Positions 24,588-32,140 of a stretch of 32,176 nucleotides of DNA are shown in pieces (positions within the stretch are counted from its first letter, which is position 1; each line of letters starts with the position of its first letter). The notes beneath the pieces were generated by a model that saw only the letters and a list, made by a program, of their open reading frames with translations, was not told the DNA's origin and ran no database searches. Both the position numbers and the translations under genes were made by a program. The stretch comes from Bacteroidales bacterium (GTDB lineage: Bacteria > Bacteroidota > Bacteroidia > Bacteroidales > UBA932). Location: positions 1-32,176 of the forward strand of contig JAFUQW010000004.1 in assembly GCA_017472115.1 (NCBI GenBank), written 5' to 3'.

Positions 24588-24613
24588 CAAAATTAGCATT
24601 TTGATTATATTTG
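24588..24613. promoter_or_regulatory. Divergent -7 elements for the phosphoesterase and rsmE
   Basis: TAATTTTG on the minus strand (24595-24588) and TATATTTG on the plus strand (24606-24613) both match TAnnTTTG and are only 10 bp apart, back to back. A TTG at 24580-24582 lies 23 bp before the plus-strand element. Confidence 0.6.
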
Positions 24614-24634
24614 CGTCATCAGAACGTTCAAAAA

Positions 24635-25354
24635 ATGGAACTTTTCTACTCAAGGGATATAGATGGAAGCATCTGCAGACTGGATGCGGACGAGTCAGGA
24701 CATTGCATCAAGGTGCTCAGACACAGGGCCGGAGACGAGATTTCTGTAATCGACGGATACGGCAGCCTCTACAGATGCAGGATAACTTCAGACAGTCACA
24801 AAGGCGTGGAAGCAGCAGTCCTTTCTGCCGAGGAGGGATGGGGAGCCCATCCGTACAGACTTAATCTTGCAGTGTGCCCTACCAAGAACAACGACAGGTA
24901 TGAATGGTTTGCAGAAAAGGCCTGCGAACTCGGATTCGATGAGCTGTCTCCAGTGATAGGAGAGCATTCAGAGAGACGCATACTCAAGACTGCACGCGTG
25001 GAGAAGGTTCTGATCAGTGCCGCCAAGCAGTCTCTTAAAGCCTCTGTCCCCCGTGTCAACGAGCCTGTTTCCGTCAGGGAGTTCATCTTCAGCGCTCCGG
25101 AAGATGCACTGAAGATGATAGCCTATTGTTTTGAGGATGAGAGAGTTCCAAGAAGGAGCATAAAGGAGGTCCTGGACTCATACTCGGGACGGGATATCGT
25201 CGTGATGATCGGCCCGGAGGGTGACTTCTCCAAAACGGAAGCCGAACTGGCTCTTGAACACGGCTTCATTCCTGTCCATCTGGGGACATCACGTCTGCGT
25301 ACGGAAACCGCAGCCCTGACAGCCGCCTCCGCAGTGTACTTCCGCTATATGTAG
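24635..25354 (+). CDS. rsmE: 16S rRNA (uracil1498-N3)-methyltransferase
   Basis: The 239-residue protein starts at the ATG at 24635 (MELFYSRDI), which aligns with the family N-terminus. An N-terminal PUA-like domain (SGHCIKVLRHRAGDEISVIDG) precedes a SPOUT methyltransferase domain with the trefoil-knot motifs IGPEGDFSKTE and LGTSRLRTETA. The usual GPEGG reads GPEGD here, a modest variation. It methylates U1498 of 16S rRNA in the 30S subunit. Hairpins follow before the convergent sua5 gene. Confidence 0.95.
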   Translation: MELFYSRDIDGSICRLDADESGHCIKVLRHRAGDEISVIDGYGSLYRCRITSDSHKGVEAAVLSAEEGWGAHPYRLNLAVCPTKNNDRYEWFAEKACELGFDELSPVIGEHSERRILKTARVEKVLISAAKQSLKASVPRVNEPVSVREFIFSAPEDALKMIAYCFEDERVPRRSIKEVLDSYSGRDIVVMIGPEGDFSKTEAELALEHGFIPVHLGTSRLRTETAALTAASAVYFRYM

Positions 25355-25381
25355 GAGGACGGTAACCAGCTGACTATCTGC

Positions 25382-25434
25382 AACTTACCATTCCCACGTG
25401 CTGCACAACAGGGAGCACGCAGAAATGGTAAGTT
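25382..25434. repeat. Long imperfect palindrome between rsmE and sua5
   Basis: An outer 11-bp stem (AACTTACCATT, 25382-25392, with 25424-25434) and an inner 6-bp stem (CGTGCT/AGCACG) flank a symmetric 4x4 internal loop, with an 11-nt apical loop. No T-run follows directly, so it is not a standard terminator. It is unrelated to the REP family. Confidence 0.75.
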
Positions 25435-25443
25435 ATTAAAGAT

Positions 25444-25467
25444 CAGGGATTTAACCCCTGCTATTTT
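25444..25467 (+). terminator. Weak terminator after rsmE
   Basis: CAGGG (25444-25448) pairs with CCCTG (25456-25460), and CTATTTT follows on the plus strand. Confidence 0.4.
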
Positions 25468-26060
25468 CTGATGATTTCGATGGAATAGTCGAGGCCGACC
25501 TTTATTATGGACGAAGACTGGCCGGTAGAGCCGCGCTCCAGAGATGGGTCAGCTATATGATCGACGGCTGTACGTACGGCTTCTGATATTTCCGAGAATT
25601 TCTTTGGAGTAGGCTCACCGGATATGTTGGCCGAAGTGGAGACTATCGGACGTCCGAGCTTTGACACAAGCTGCCTGCAGAAATCCATCATAGGTATGCG
25701 TATGCCCACTGTGCCATCCTCTGCAACGGTATTGAAGGCCAGACAGCGGCGGTCGGATTTCATATTGCCTTTCTCTCCGGCAACGGCATCGGGATATATG
25801 ATCGTCATCGGCTTGTCATTGACTTCTATCAGCTGGACAGCCATTTCCGGGATCTCCCTGACATAGCAGCAGATCATATCTATATCGCTCGCCAGAAGCA
25901 CCAGAGACTTGCTGTCTGCGCGTTTCTTCAGCGCATAGACTTTCGCAACTGCCTCAGGATCAGTGGCATCACAGCCGATTCCCCAGACTGTGTCGGTCGG
26001 ATAAAGGATGACTCCTCCTGCGCGGAGGACTTCCAAGGCTTTCTGTATTTCTTCGTTCAT
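25461..26060 (-). CDS. L-threonylcarbamoyladenylate synthase (Sua5/YciO/YrdC family)
   Basis: The protein has 199 residues from the ATG at 26060; the frame runs on upstream but without coding character. YPTDTVWGIGCDA, VYALKKRADSKSL and STSANISGEPTP are the family signatures. It lacks the extra C-terminal domain of long Sua5 proteins, so it is the YrdC/TsaC type. The enzyme makes threonylcarbamoyl-AMP for the t6A37 modification of ANN-decoding tRNAs, although some YciO-branch members differ in role. It lies 38 nt after the EEP gene as the last member of a five-gene operon. Confidence 0.9.
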   Translation of the reverse strand: MNEEIQKALEVLRAGGVILYPTDTVWGIGCDATDPEAVAKVYALKKRADSKSLVLLASDIDMICCYVREIPEMAVQLIEVNDKPMTIIYPDAVAGEKGNMKSDRRCLAFNTVAEDGTVGIRIPMMDFCRQLVSKLGRPIVSTSANISGEPTPKKFSEISEAVRTAVDHIADPSLERGSTGQSSSIIKVGLDYSIEIIRK

Positions 26061-26098
26061 AGCTGTTCTATTTAAAGATCCTGAGCATCGGGACAGGG

Positions 26099-27181
26099 TC
26101 ATAGTTCAATTTCTGTGATTACCGGATAATGGTCGGAATAAGGAAGGCGCGGGATATCGTGGGTCACAGCCCTGCAGCCGTCCGGCAGAAGGACATAGTC
26201 TATCCTGAGCATAGGCCAGAGCACCGAGTATGTCGCTCCGAATCCGTCTCCCGCCTCGACGAACGCATCCTTGCGGCCGCGGGTCATACGGAAATATGTA
26301 TATGACATCGGATTATCGTTGAAGTCTCCGCATACGAAGGCGTCCAGAGGGCAGTTCTCGATATCATCGAACACGCGGTCCACCTGCTTCGGACGACGGG
26401 TTATCGAACGCTTCATCTTGGTGCCGGTCTCTGCCATAACGGTGCTGTCCCGCTTTGCCACGGCCCTAACGAGACCCGCCAGAGATATATTGTAACTCTC
26501 GAAGTGACAATTATATACTCGGAAGCTACGGTCGCCGTATGTATGGTCGGTATATATTGCCAGATTGGCACTTTCCTCGAACTTTATCTTTCCTTTTCCA
26601 TCCACAGGCAGACGGCTCAGGGTCACATTACCGAACGACCGGTTCTTTTCAGGAAAGAGGTAATACTCGGCCGTATAGCCCTTGAATTCCCGCTTGAGAT
26701 AGTCCCTTACCTTTTCCTTGCTTCCTACAGAAAATTCCTGAAGGCATATTATGTCCGGATCCTGCTGCTTGATGAAGGTGAACACAGAATCGACGCATTG
26801 ACTGATTCCGGACACTCCGGCTGCCTTATCGTGCAGGGCGAAGCGTCCGACATTCCAGGTCAATATCTTCACCGTATTCTCCGCGACAGGGGCATCTATG
26901 GCCTCGTCAGAATTGAACTGGACGTATCTTCCGATGAAGAAGAAGGAAGGAATAAGAGCCAGCAACGGTATCATAAACGACCTGGACCTGCGTTTCAAGG
27001 CCCACAGAAGAAGAATGAGGTTGAGGGTCATCAGGGGAACATAGAAAATTCCCGAAAGAGACACGAGCCAGATCCTGGCAGGATTGATGACAATCGACAG
27101 GTATGACAGCGCAAGGAGCGCCGCCACTATCAGCATAAGCAGACGGGAGGTTATGCCGAATATCCTGTACTTCTTCGCCAT
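26099..27181 (-). CDS. Membrane-anchored endonuclease/exonuclease/phosphatase (EEP) family protein
   Basis: The 360-residue protein has three hydrophobic segments in the first 90 residues. An EEP-fold domain from about residue 105 carries the catalytic blocks ILTWNVGRF, DIICLQEF (metal-binding Glu), GDFNDNP and YSDHYPV (catalytic His). With this topology the catalytic domain is probably periplasmic. The substrate is unknown; EEP proteins include nucleases, sphingomyelinases and lipid phosphatases. Its ATG overlaps the rhomboid stop (TGATG), so translation is probably coupled. An EEP gene next to rhomboid and mutL is a common order in Bacteroidota. Confidence 0.88.
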   Translation of the reverse strand: MAKKYRIFGITSRLLMLIVAALLALSYLSIVINPARIWLVSLSGIFYVPLMTLNLILLLWALKRRSRSFMIPLLALIPSFFFIGRYVQFNSDEAIDAPVAENTVKILTWNVGRFALHDKAAGVSGISQCVDSVFTFIKQQDPDIICLQEFSVGSKEKVRDYLKREFKGYTAEYYLFPEKNRSFGNVTLSRLPVDGKGKIKFEESANLAIYTDHTYGDRSFRVYNCHFESYNISLAGLVRAVAKRDSTVMAETGTKMKRSITRRPKQVDRVFDDIENCPLDAFVCGDFNDNPMSYTYFRMTRGRKDAFVEAGDGFGATYSVLWPMLRIDYVLLPDGCRAVTHDIPRLPYSDHYPVITEIEL

Positions 27182-27879
27182 CAGTCCATCCTGCTGTATA
27201 ATGTATGCTTCTTCTTCCAGTACCAGATCAGGATGAAGCCGAAGATAAGGCCTCCGAGATGTGCGAAATGCGCTATGCCGCCTCCTGTTCCTGTCACTCC
27301 GGTGAATAGTTCGATAGCCGCGAATATTAGCACGAACCACTTGGCCTTCATTGAGATAGGAGGGAAGATAAGGGTGAGCACCGAGTCAGGGTAAAGCATC
27401 GCATAACCCATCAGCACGCCGTAAATGGCTCCGGAAGCTCCGACCGTAGGGGTCATCTTCAGGGCGTGGATCGATGTCTGTGCCGCGTATGAGCCTTGTG
27501 CGGCCTCTGTGAGCCAGGTCTGCATCTGGATCCACTCCACGCCGGTGTGTATGAGCGCAGCTCCAAGGCCTGTGACAAAATAGAACACGAGGAATTTCTT
27601 CGCACCCCAGACCCTTTCAAGCACACTTCCGAATATCCACAATGTGTACATATTGAACAGGAGATGCCAGAAGCCTCCGTGCATAAACATATGTGTGAGA
27701 GGCTGCCACCAATGGAAAAACGGAGATGTCGGGTAGAAAAGCGCGAACTTCTCATACATAAAGTTCTCGTTCAACGCCGTCATAATCATCACCAGTACAT
27801 TGATTATGATTATGTTCTTTACAGCTGTCGGCACATTCGACATAAAACCGCCTCTGTTTTCGTATGAATAATAACTCAT
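27181..27879 (-). CDS. Rhomboid family intramembrane serine protease
   Basis: The 232-residue inner-membrane protein has six or seven hydrophobic segments. The catalytic dyad is Ser149 in GASGAIYG and His207 in AHFAHLGG. The helix with HGGFWHLLFNMYTLWIFG supplies the oxyanion region, and LERVWG is the rhomboid WR-like loop. The ATG at 27879 is preferred over an upstream TTG. The first 20 residues form a short cytoplasmic tail. The substrate is unknown. It overlaps the EEP gene by one base and starts 48 nt after mutL. Confidence 0.93.
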   Translation of the reverse strand: MSYYSYENRGGFMSNVPTAVKNIIIINVLVMIMTALNENFMYEKFALFYPTSPFFHWWQPLTHMFMHGGFWHLLFNMYTLWIFGSVLERVWGAKKFLVFYFVTGLGAALIHTGVEWIQMQTWLTEAAQGSYAAQTSIHALKMTPTVGASGAIYGVLMGYAMLYPDSVLTLIFPPISMKAKWFVLIFAAIELFTGVTGTGGGIAHFAHLGGLIFGFILIWYWKKKHTLYSRMD

Positions 27880-27927
27880 TTTCAATCAATTAGATTCTTC
27901 ACTTCATTCCGGATGACAGGAACGGCC

Positions 27928-29853
27928 CTAAAATTTCCTGTCGATTTCTTCAATAGGGATCAGGGACATTATCCTGCGTCCCGTACTTGTATATTCTGCA
28001 TTCTCGCAGGCAAAAAGCTGTTCAATCAACCTCTGTGCCTCCATCGGATTCGTGACAGGATCGCCGCTGAATGCGCCCAATCTGGCAAAACGTGATGCCA
28101 TATTGGCAGTCATCATCTCAGGAAGCGCACTATGATCTTCTGCCAGGATAAGAAGAAGGTCACCGATCATCGTCTGTACCTTGCCGGCCTCTGCGCTGTA
28201 TCCCTCGGGCACGCCGTTTACAACAATGGTATCTGTTCCGAAAGGAGCTATGTCGAATCCCAGATCAGCAAGCATCTGCGAATGCTCGCTCACAAGGCAC
28301 ATATTCTCCACCCCTATCTGCACAGTCACCGGAAAGAGTGCCGTCTGGGTGAGATGACCGTTCTTCGACAATGCGTTCAGGAAACGGTCGTAGAGGATGC
28401 GTTCCATAGCTCTGCGGATATTGATGACCATCAGGCCGGAACGTCCGGTGGTTATGATATATTTGTCCTGGAGAGTGAGCACGGACTTGCTTGGCGAGAG
28501 CTTGTCTTCGAAAAGCTTTCCATAATCATCCCTCTTCTCGATGAATGCCCCGACGCCATAGCCACATCCTGCTGACTGCCAGTCCCTTCCAACATCACCA
28601 AAGTCTTTTCCCGCATCGGCCCAGTCAGTTCCGAACATATCCTTCGGAGCTGGAGTTCCTGACGGCTTGGAGCCCTGATAAGGATCTATGAACAAGGTGT
28701 TCTCGATGTGGGATGTCTCGGACGGAAACCCGTCATTGTCGAACGGATTATATGATGTGTCCAGACCCGGCTGAGGCTCACTGACCGGACGGAATTCGTC
28801 AAAGTTCTTTCCGAAAGCCGGTATGTCCGGAACACCTTCGCGATCGAAATCGATGCTTTCTCCGAATGAGTTCCTGCCGAGTGTCTCCTTTATGCAGGCA
28901 TAGAGGACCTGAAAAATCACGCTATCATCCTCGAACTTGATCTCCGTCTTTGTCGGATGTATATTCACATCCACCGACTGAGGATCGATTTCGAGATAGA
29001 TTATATAAGCCGGAGTATATCCGTCAGGAATGAGATTCTCGTAGGCCTTCATCACAGCCTTATGCAGGTAGGGGCTGCGGAAATATCTGCCGTTGACGAA
29101 GAAATACTGGTTTCCCAGTCCCTTTCTTGCCGCATCCGGACGGCCGGTGAAACCATAGATGCCCACCACGGAAGTATTTGCCTTTATATCGACGATCTCA
29201 TTTGCGATATTGGCGCCGAGGACATCCTGTATCCTGAATTTCAAGGACTTGGCCGGCCTCAGGACATATACATCCTTGCTATTGTGGGTGAGGGTGAATC
29301 CGATGTCCGGGCGTGTGAGGGCTATGCGGATGAACTCCGTAACTATATGCTTGAACTCCACATTGTCCGACTTGAGGAACTTGCGTCTTGCCGGCACGTT
29401 GTAGAAAAGATTGCGTACGCTGAAGTTGGCACCTCTCGGCGCTGCTATCTCATTGGTGGAGATATGCTGGGAATCCGCAAAATCCACCTGACATCCCACC
29501 TCATCCTCTTCCCGACGTGTCTTAAGTGTGACCTCTGCCACTGCGGCAATGGAAGCTAGAGCCTCTCCACGGAAACCGAAAGTCAGGATATTGTTCAGGT
29601 CTTCTGCAGTCTGAAGCTTGGATGTCGCGTGTCTCTCGAAACAGAGGACAGCCTGGTCAGGAGACATTCCGCAACCATTGTCAATGACCTGGATGAGAGT
29701 CCTTCCTGCATCCTGAATCACGACTGTCACTTGGTCTGCACCTGCATCCACCGCATTCTCCATCAACTCCTTCACCACGGATGCAGGTCTCTGAACGACC
29801 TCTCCCGCGGCAATCATATTCGCTATATTGCTTGGTAATATCCTTATATCCAT
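27928..29853 (-). CDS. mutL: DNA mismatch repair protein MutL
   Basis: The protein has 641 residues from the ATG at 29853. The GHKL ATPase domain is intact: ELMENAVDAGAD with catalytic Glu32, DNGCGM, GFRGEAL and the transducer region to about 330. A Pro- and Gly-rich linker of about 110 residues (340-450) joins the C-terminal dimerisation domain. At the place where endonuclease-type MutL proteins have DQHAxxExxxxE, this protein reads NIRRAMERILYD (478-489). The C-terminal Cys/His zinc motif is also absent. It should act as an ATP-driven matchmaker without the usual nicking site. Confidence 0.96.
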   Translation of the reverse strand: MDIRILPSNIANMIAAGEVVQRPASVVKELMENAVDAGADQVTVVIQDAGRTLIQVIDNGCGMSPDQAVLCFERHATSKLQTAEDLNNILTFGFRGEALASIAAVAEVTLKTRREEDEVGCQVDFADSQHISTNEIAAPRGANFSVRNLFYNVPARRKFLKSDNVEFKHIVTEFIRIALTRPDIGFTLTHNSKDVYVLRPAKSLKFRIQDVLGANIANEIVDIKANTSVVGIYGFTGRPDAARKGLGNQYFFVNGRYFRSPYLHKAVMKAYENLIPDGYTPAYIIYLEIDPQSVDVNIHPTKTEIKFEDDSVIFQVLYACIKETLGRNSFGESIDFDREGVPDIPAFGKNFDEFRPVSEPQPGLDTSYNPFDNDGFPSETSHIENTLFIDPYQGSKPSGTPAPKDMFGTDWADAGKDFGDVGRDWQSAGCGYGVGAFIEKRDDYGKLFEDKLSPSKSVLTLQDKYIITTGRSGLMVINIRRAMERILYDRFLNALSKNGHLTQTALFPVTVQIGVENMCLVSEHSQMLADLGFDIAPFGTDTIVVNGVPEGYSAEAGKVQTMIGDLLLILAEDHSALPEMMTANMASRFARLGAFSGDPVTNPMEAQRLIEQLFACENAEYTSTGRRIMSLIPIEEIDRKF

Positions 29854-29882
29854 ATTCAATATCAGAAAGGAACCCGCTGTCC

Positions 29883-30197
29883 TTATTTTGTCAGGGAATC
29901 AATCAGAAGCGGGAAATACTTGTATATCAGATATACCACGGCGAAAAGAAGAATCATCGAAACGACTCCAATGATCTTCTGATTCCTGCCAATCTCCCTG
30001 GTACGCTGATAGTTTCCGTCACGAAGGCTTCCCTTGATGACATTGCCAGGCACATATTTCTCATCCTTAGGCTTTGTAAAATCCCCATACTTCTTTCTCC
30101 TCTCCTCTGTCTCAGGGTCATAAAACCGTGGTCTGTAATTGAACTTGCGCACTTCCTGCGTCCCGAAAAAATTGAAACTGAATCCCATATCATTCAT
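29883..30197 (-). CDS. Small C-tail-anchored membrane protein upstream of mutL
   Basis: The 104-residue protein has a basic, hydrophilic N-terminal part (FNYRPRFYDPETEERRKKYGD) and one membrane segment at about 75-95 (IIGVVSMILLFAVVYLIY). There is no signal peptide, so the N-terminal part should stay in the cytoplasm. ATGs at residues 1 and 4 are both possible. It precedes mutL by 29 nt and is probably the first gene of that operon. I recognise it as a protein type found in Bacteroidota, function unknown. Confidence 0.75.
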   Translation of the reverse strand: MNDMGFSFNFFGTQEVRKFNYRPRFYDPETEERRKKYGDFTKPKDEKYVPGNVIKGSLRDGNYQRTREIGRNQKIIGVVSMILLFAVVYLIYKYFPLLIDSLTK

Positions 30198-30284
30198 TTC
30201 TTGGGCGTTTCACGGCCGTCAATGCTTCCATCCCTGACGCACCTTCAGCACGAAAACGCTCGTGGTACATTATTGTCTAAAGAG

Positions 30285-30292
30285 CAAATTTA
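30285..30292 (-). promoter_or_regulatory. -7 element upstream of the mutL operon
   Basis: Minus strand TAAATTTG matches TAnnTTTG. It implies a leader of about 80 nt before the small membrane protein gene. No clear -33 element is seen. Confidence 0.5.
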
Positions 30293-30373
30293 CGGTTTTT
30301 TATTTATATTCGCGGTAATTTGAACCGCAAGGCTGAAAAATTGATAGATTTTTCCCTCAAAAAGACAAATTGT

Positions 30374-30856
30374 ATGGACATAAGAATAGGTAACGGATAT
30401 GACGTCCACGCCCTGGCCGAAGGTCTTCCTTTGTGGCTTGGAGGCGTGCTTGTGGACAGTCCGATAGGGTGCATAGCGCACTCAGACGGAGATGTGGCGA
30501 TCCACGCGCTCTGCGACGCTCTGCTCGGAGCACTGGCATTGGGCGACATCGGAAAGCACTTCCCGGACACATCGGATGAGTTCAAGGGCATCGACAGCAA
30601 GATCCTGCTTGGGCGCGTGATGGAGCTGATAGGAAAAGAAGGATGGCACGTGGTGAATGTCGATATAACGATAGCGATGCAGAGGCCGAAGCTGGCACCA
30701 TATATTGTGGCGATGCGCGAATGCCTCGCCTCGGTGATGGGCATTTCCCCCGAGCGTGTATCCGTAAAGGCTACGACTACGGAGAAACTGGGGTTTGTGG
30801 GACGCAGCGAGGGCTGCGAGGTGTATGCCGTGGCTCTGCTGGGCCGTGAAGCATAA
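30374..30856 (+). CDS. ispF: 2-C-methyl-D-erythritol 2,4-cyclodiphosphate synthase
   Basis: The protein has 160 residues from the ATG at 30374 (MDIRIGNGYDVHAL), the standard start. Metal ligands lie in GYDVHAL (Asp and His) and the HSDGDVAIHALCDALLGA block. DIGKHFPDTSDEFKG and ATTTEKLGFVGRSEG complete the family pattern. It forms the cyclic diphosphate in the MEP route to isoprenoids; the enzyme is a cytoplasmic trimer. It is divergent from the mutL operon. An upstream in-frame TTG at 30320 is not needed. Confidence 0.96.
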   Translation: MDIRIGNGYDVHALAEGLPLWLGGVLVDSPIGCIAHSDGDVAIHALCDALLGALALGDIGKHFPDTSDEFKGIDSKILLGRVMELIGKEGWHVVNVDITIAMQRPKLAPYIVAMRECLASVMGISPERVSVKATTTEKLGFVGRSEGCEVYAVALLGREA

Positions 30857-30977
30857 GGGTCTGAGAGAGCGGACTTTGTGTGATGGCGCTAAGGTACGTG
30901 ACAGATAACATATTTACCATCAGGCTTTTACGCATTTTTACCCGGGAGAATTTTCCTATTAATAAATCATTAAAGAT

Positions 30978-31652
30978 ATGACTATCAGAGCCTTAAGTGC
31001 CACAGCTATCATACTGACCATCCTCCTGTCCGTTTCCTGCAACAGACCCGGCGAGGGTTTCACAGATGAAGAGCGGTCACTCATAAACGGAGCCGACAGC
31101 ATTATGAGGGTGCTGACCATAGAGGACAGCCTTGACAATGCAGTCCTTCGTTCCATCAGCACGGATATGTCCGCAGAGGCATTGTCATCACCGGAGTACG
31201 AACGCCTCGTCCGTCTGATGGTGGCGACTGTGACGCACCCATCGCAGGACGGAGTCGGCATTGCCGGACCTCAGGTGGGCCTCAACCGCAGAGTGGTGGC
31301 AGTACAGAGGTTCGACAAACCCGGAGAGCCATTCGAAGTATATCCGAATATAAGGATCGTATCGATGTCAGACTCATTGGCGTACGGCCCGGAAGGATGT
31401 CTTTCGGTCCCGGGCAGAAGAGGTGAAGTGCTCCGCAGCCAGGAAATCGTCATAGAATATACAGACATTGAACACCTCAATGAAGCTGATGACCGGGACC
31501 ACGGCAGGCAGCATCGCGGAGGATTGCGCCAGAGAAAAAGCTCGCCGGCTCCCCTCCCTGTTTGCAGAGACACAGTCAAAGGATTCACCGCCGTAATCTT
31601 CCAGCACGAATGCGACCACCTCGACGGTGTGCTTTATATCGACAGGCTGTAG
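30978..31652 (+). CDS. Peptide deformylase homologue with a lipoprotein signal
   Basis: The 224-residue protein begins with a signal peptide and lipobox (IILTILLSVSCNRP, Cys21), then a helical segment of about 50 residues. The deformylase domain has all three motifs: GVGIAGPQVG (Gln99), EGCLSVPG (zinc ligand Cys141) and QHECDHLDG (ligands His210 and His214, catalytic Glu211). The usual GxGxAAxQ has Gly-Pro for Ala-Ala after Ile. A basic insertion of about 25-30 residues (170-200) precedes the last motif. Ordinary deformylase works in the cytoplasm on nascent chains, so a lipid-anchored, periplasm-facing copy must have another substrate or role. I leave the symbol empty because the housekeeping def gene is presumably elsewhere. 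Confidence 0.88.
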   Translation: MTIRALSATAIILTILLSVSCNRPGEGFTDEERSLINGADSIMRVLTIEDSLDNAVLRSISTDMSAEALSSPEYERLVRLMVATVTHPSQDGVGIAGPQVGLNRRVVAVQRFDKPGEPFEVYPNIRIVSMSDSLAYGPEGCLSVPGRRGEVLRSQEIVIEYTDIEHLNEADDRDHGRQHRGGLRQRKSSPAPLPVCRDTVKGFTAVIFQHECDHLDGVLYIDRL

Positions 31653-31812
31653 CTACCGGCAAGAATGCAGTGGCGGTACGTTAGAGAAGAGGCTGAAGCG
31701 CTGGCGGCAAGGTAATGAGTGAGAAACTGGTGGTATAGTTCTCTAATGGGGATGCTTCTGTAATGGGATGGAGATGGCGTGGTGACGGAGATTAGGAGTG
31801 ATATGCAAATAG

Positions 31813-31901
31813 CTGATAATCAGGCGATTTCGCACTCAAGGGCCGTTATTTTTGCCGACCATAAATCAAGTAGAGAGCTGATTATCAAGCACTTACACGA
31901 C
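31813..31901 (+). repeat. Two dispersed motif copies, one an exact IHF-type match
   Basis: At 31878-31901 the strand contains TATCAAGCACTTA, fitting WATCAANNNNTTR. At 31813-31833 a diverged copy reads CTGATAATCAGGCGATTTCG. The two 9-mers TGATAATCA (31814-31822) and TGATTATCA (31879-31887) are inverted repeats of each other. Confidence 0.5.
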
Positions 31902-31986
31902 ACGCACCCCAAAGATTAATCCAACAGCTTTCAATGCCCCTTCAATCTCCGACCATCTGTTTTTTTCAAAATATTTATACAAAAAT

Positions 31987-32017
31987 TTTGCATTTTAACA
32001 AAACATTCATACCTTTG
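31987..32017 (+). promoter_or_regulatory. Promoter of the tRNA cluster
   Basis: TTTG (31987-31990), 19 bp, TACCTTTG (32010-32017): a consensus Bacteroidota promoter about 30 bp before tRNA-Gln. Confidence 0.88.
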
Positions 32018-32047
32018 CAATCCCAAAATAAAAAAGGGAAGCCAAAT

Positions 32048-32118
32048 TGAGATATGGTGTAATGGTAGCACTACAGATTCTGGCTCTGTCAGTGAGGGTT
32101 CGAGTCCTTCTATCTCAA
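32048..32118 (+). tRNA. tRNA-Gln(CTG)
   Basis: A complete cloverleaf of 71 nt. The acceptor stem is TGAGATA/TATCTCA. The anticodon stem ACAGA/TCTGT has loop TTCTGGC, giving anticodon CTG at 32080-32082. The T-arm contains GGTTCGAGTCC. The 3' CCA is not encoded. Confidence 0.95.
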
Positions 32119-32140
32119 CAACATTTTGACTAACGGTCAC

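Larger units (their letters stand above)
31653..32047. other. 395-bp intergenic region between the deformylase gene and the tRNAs
   Basis: I see no gene. It holds two copies of the dispersed motif, an isolated TATTTTTG (31847-31854) resembling a -7 element with no gene behind it, and the tRNA promoter. A 16-codon open frame from 31664 (MQWRYVREEAEALAAR) is too short to support. Confidence 0.6.

Noticed and set aside
25382..25434. Integron attC-like site
   Set aside because: The ends do not fit RYYYAAC and GTTRRRY, the internal loop is symmetric rather than having extrahelical bases, and no integrase or cassette is nearby.
31664..31714. Short ORF MQWRYVREEAEALAAR after the deformylase gene
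   Set aside because: It looks like a coding tail but is only 16 codons, with no promoter and no upstream frame to continue it.
31847..31854. Promoter for a small RNA between the deformylase gene and the tRNAs
   Set aside because: TATTTTTG matches the -7 element, but there is no -33 partner, no following hairpin with T-run and no gene; it is probably chance in A/T-rich DNA.
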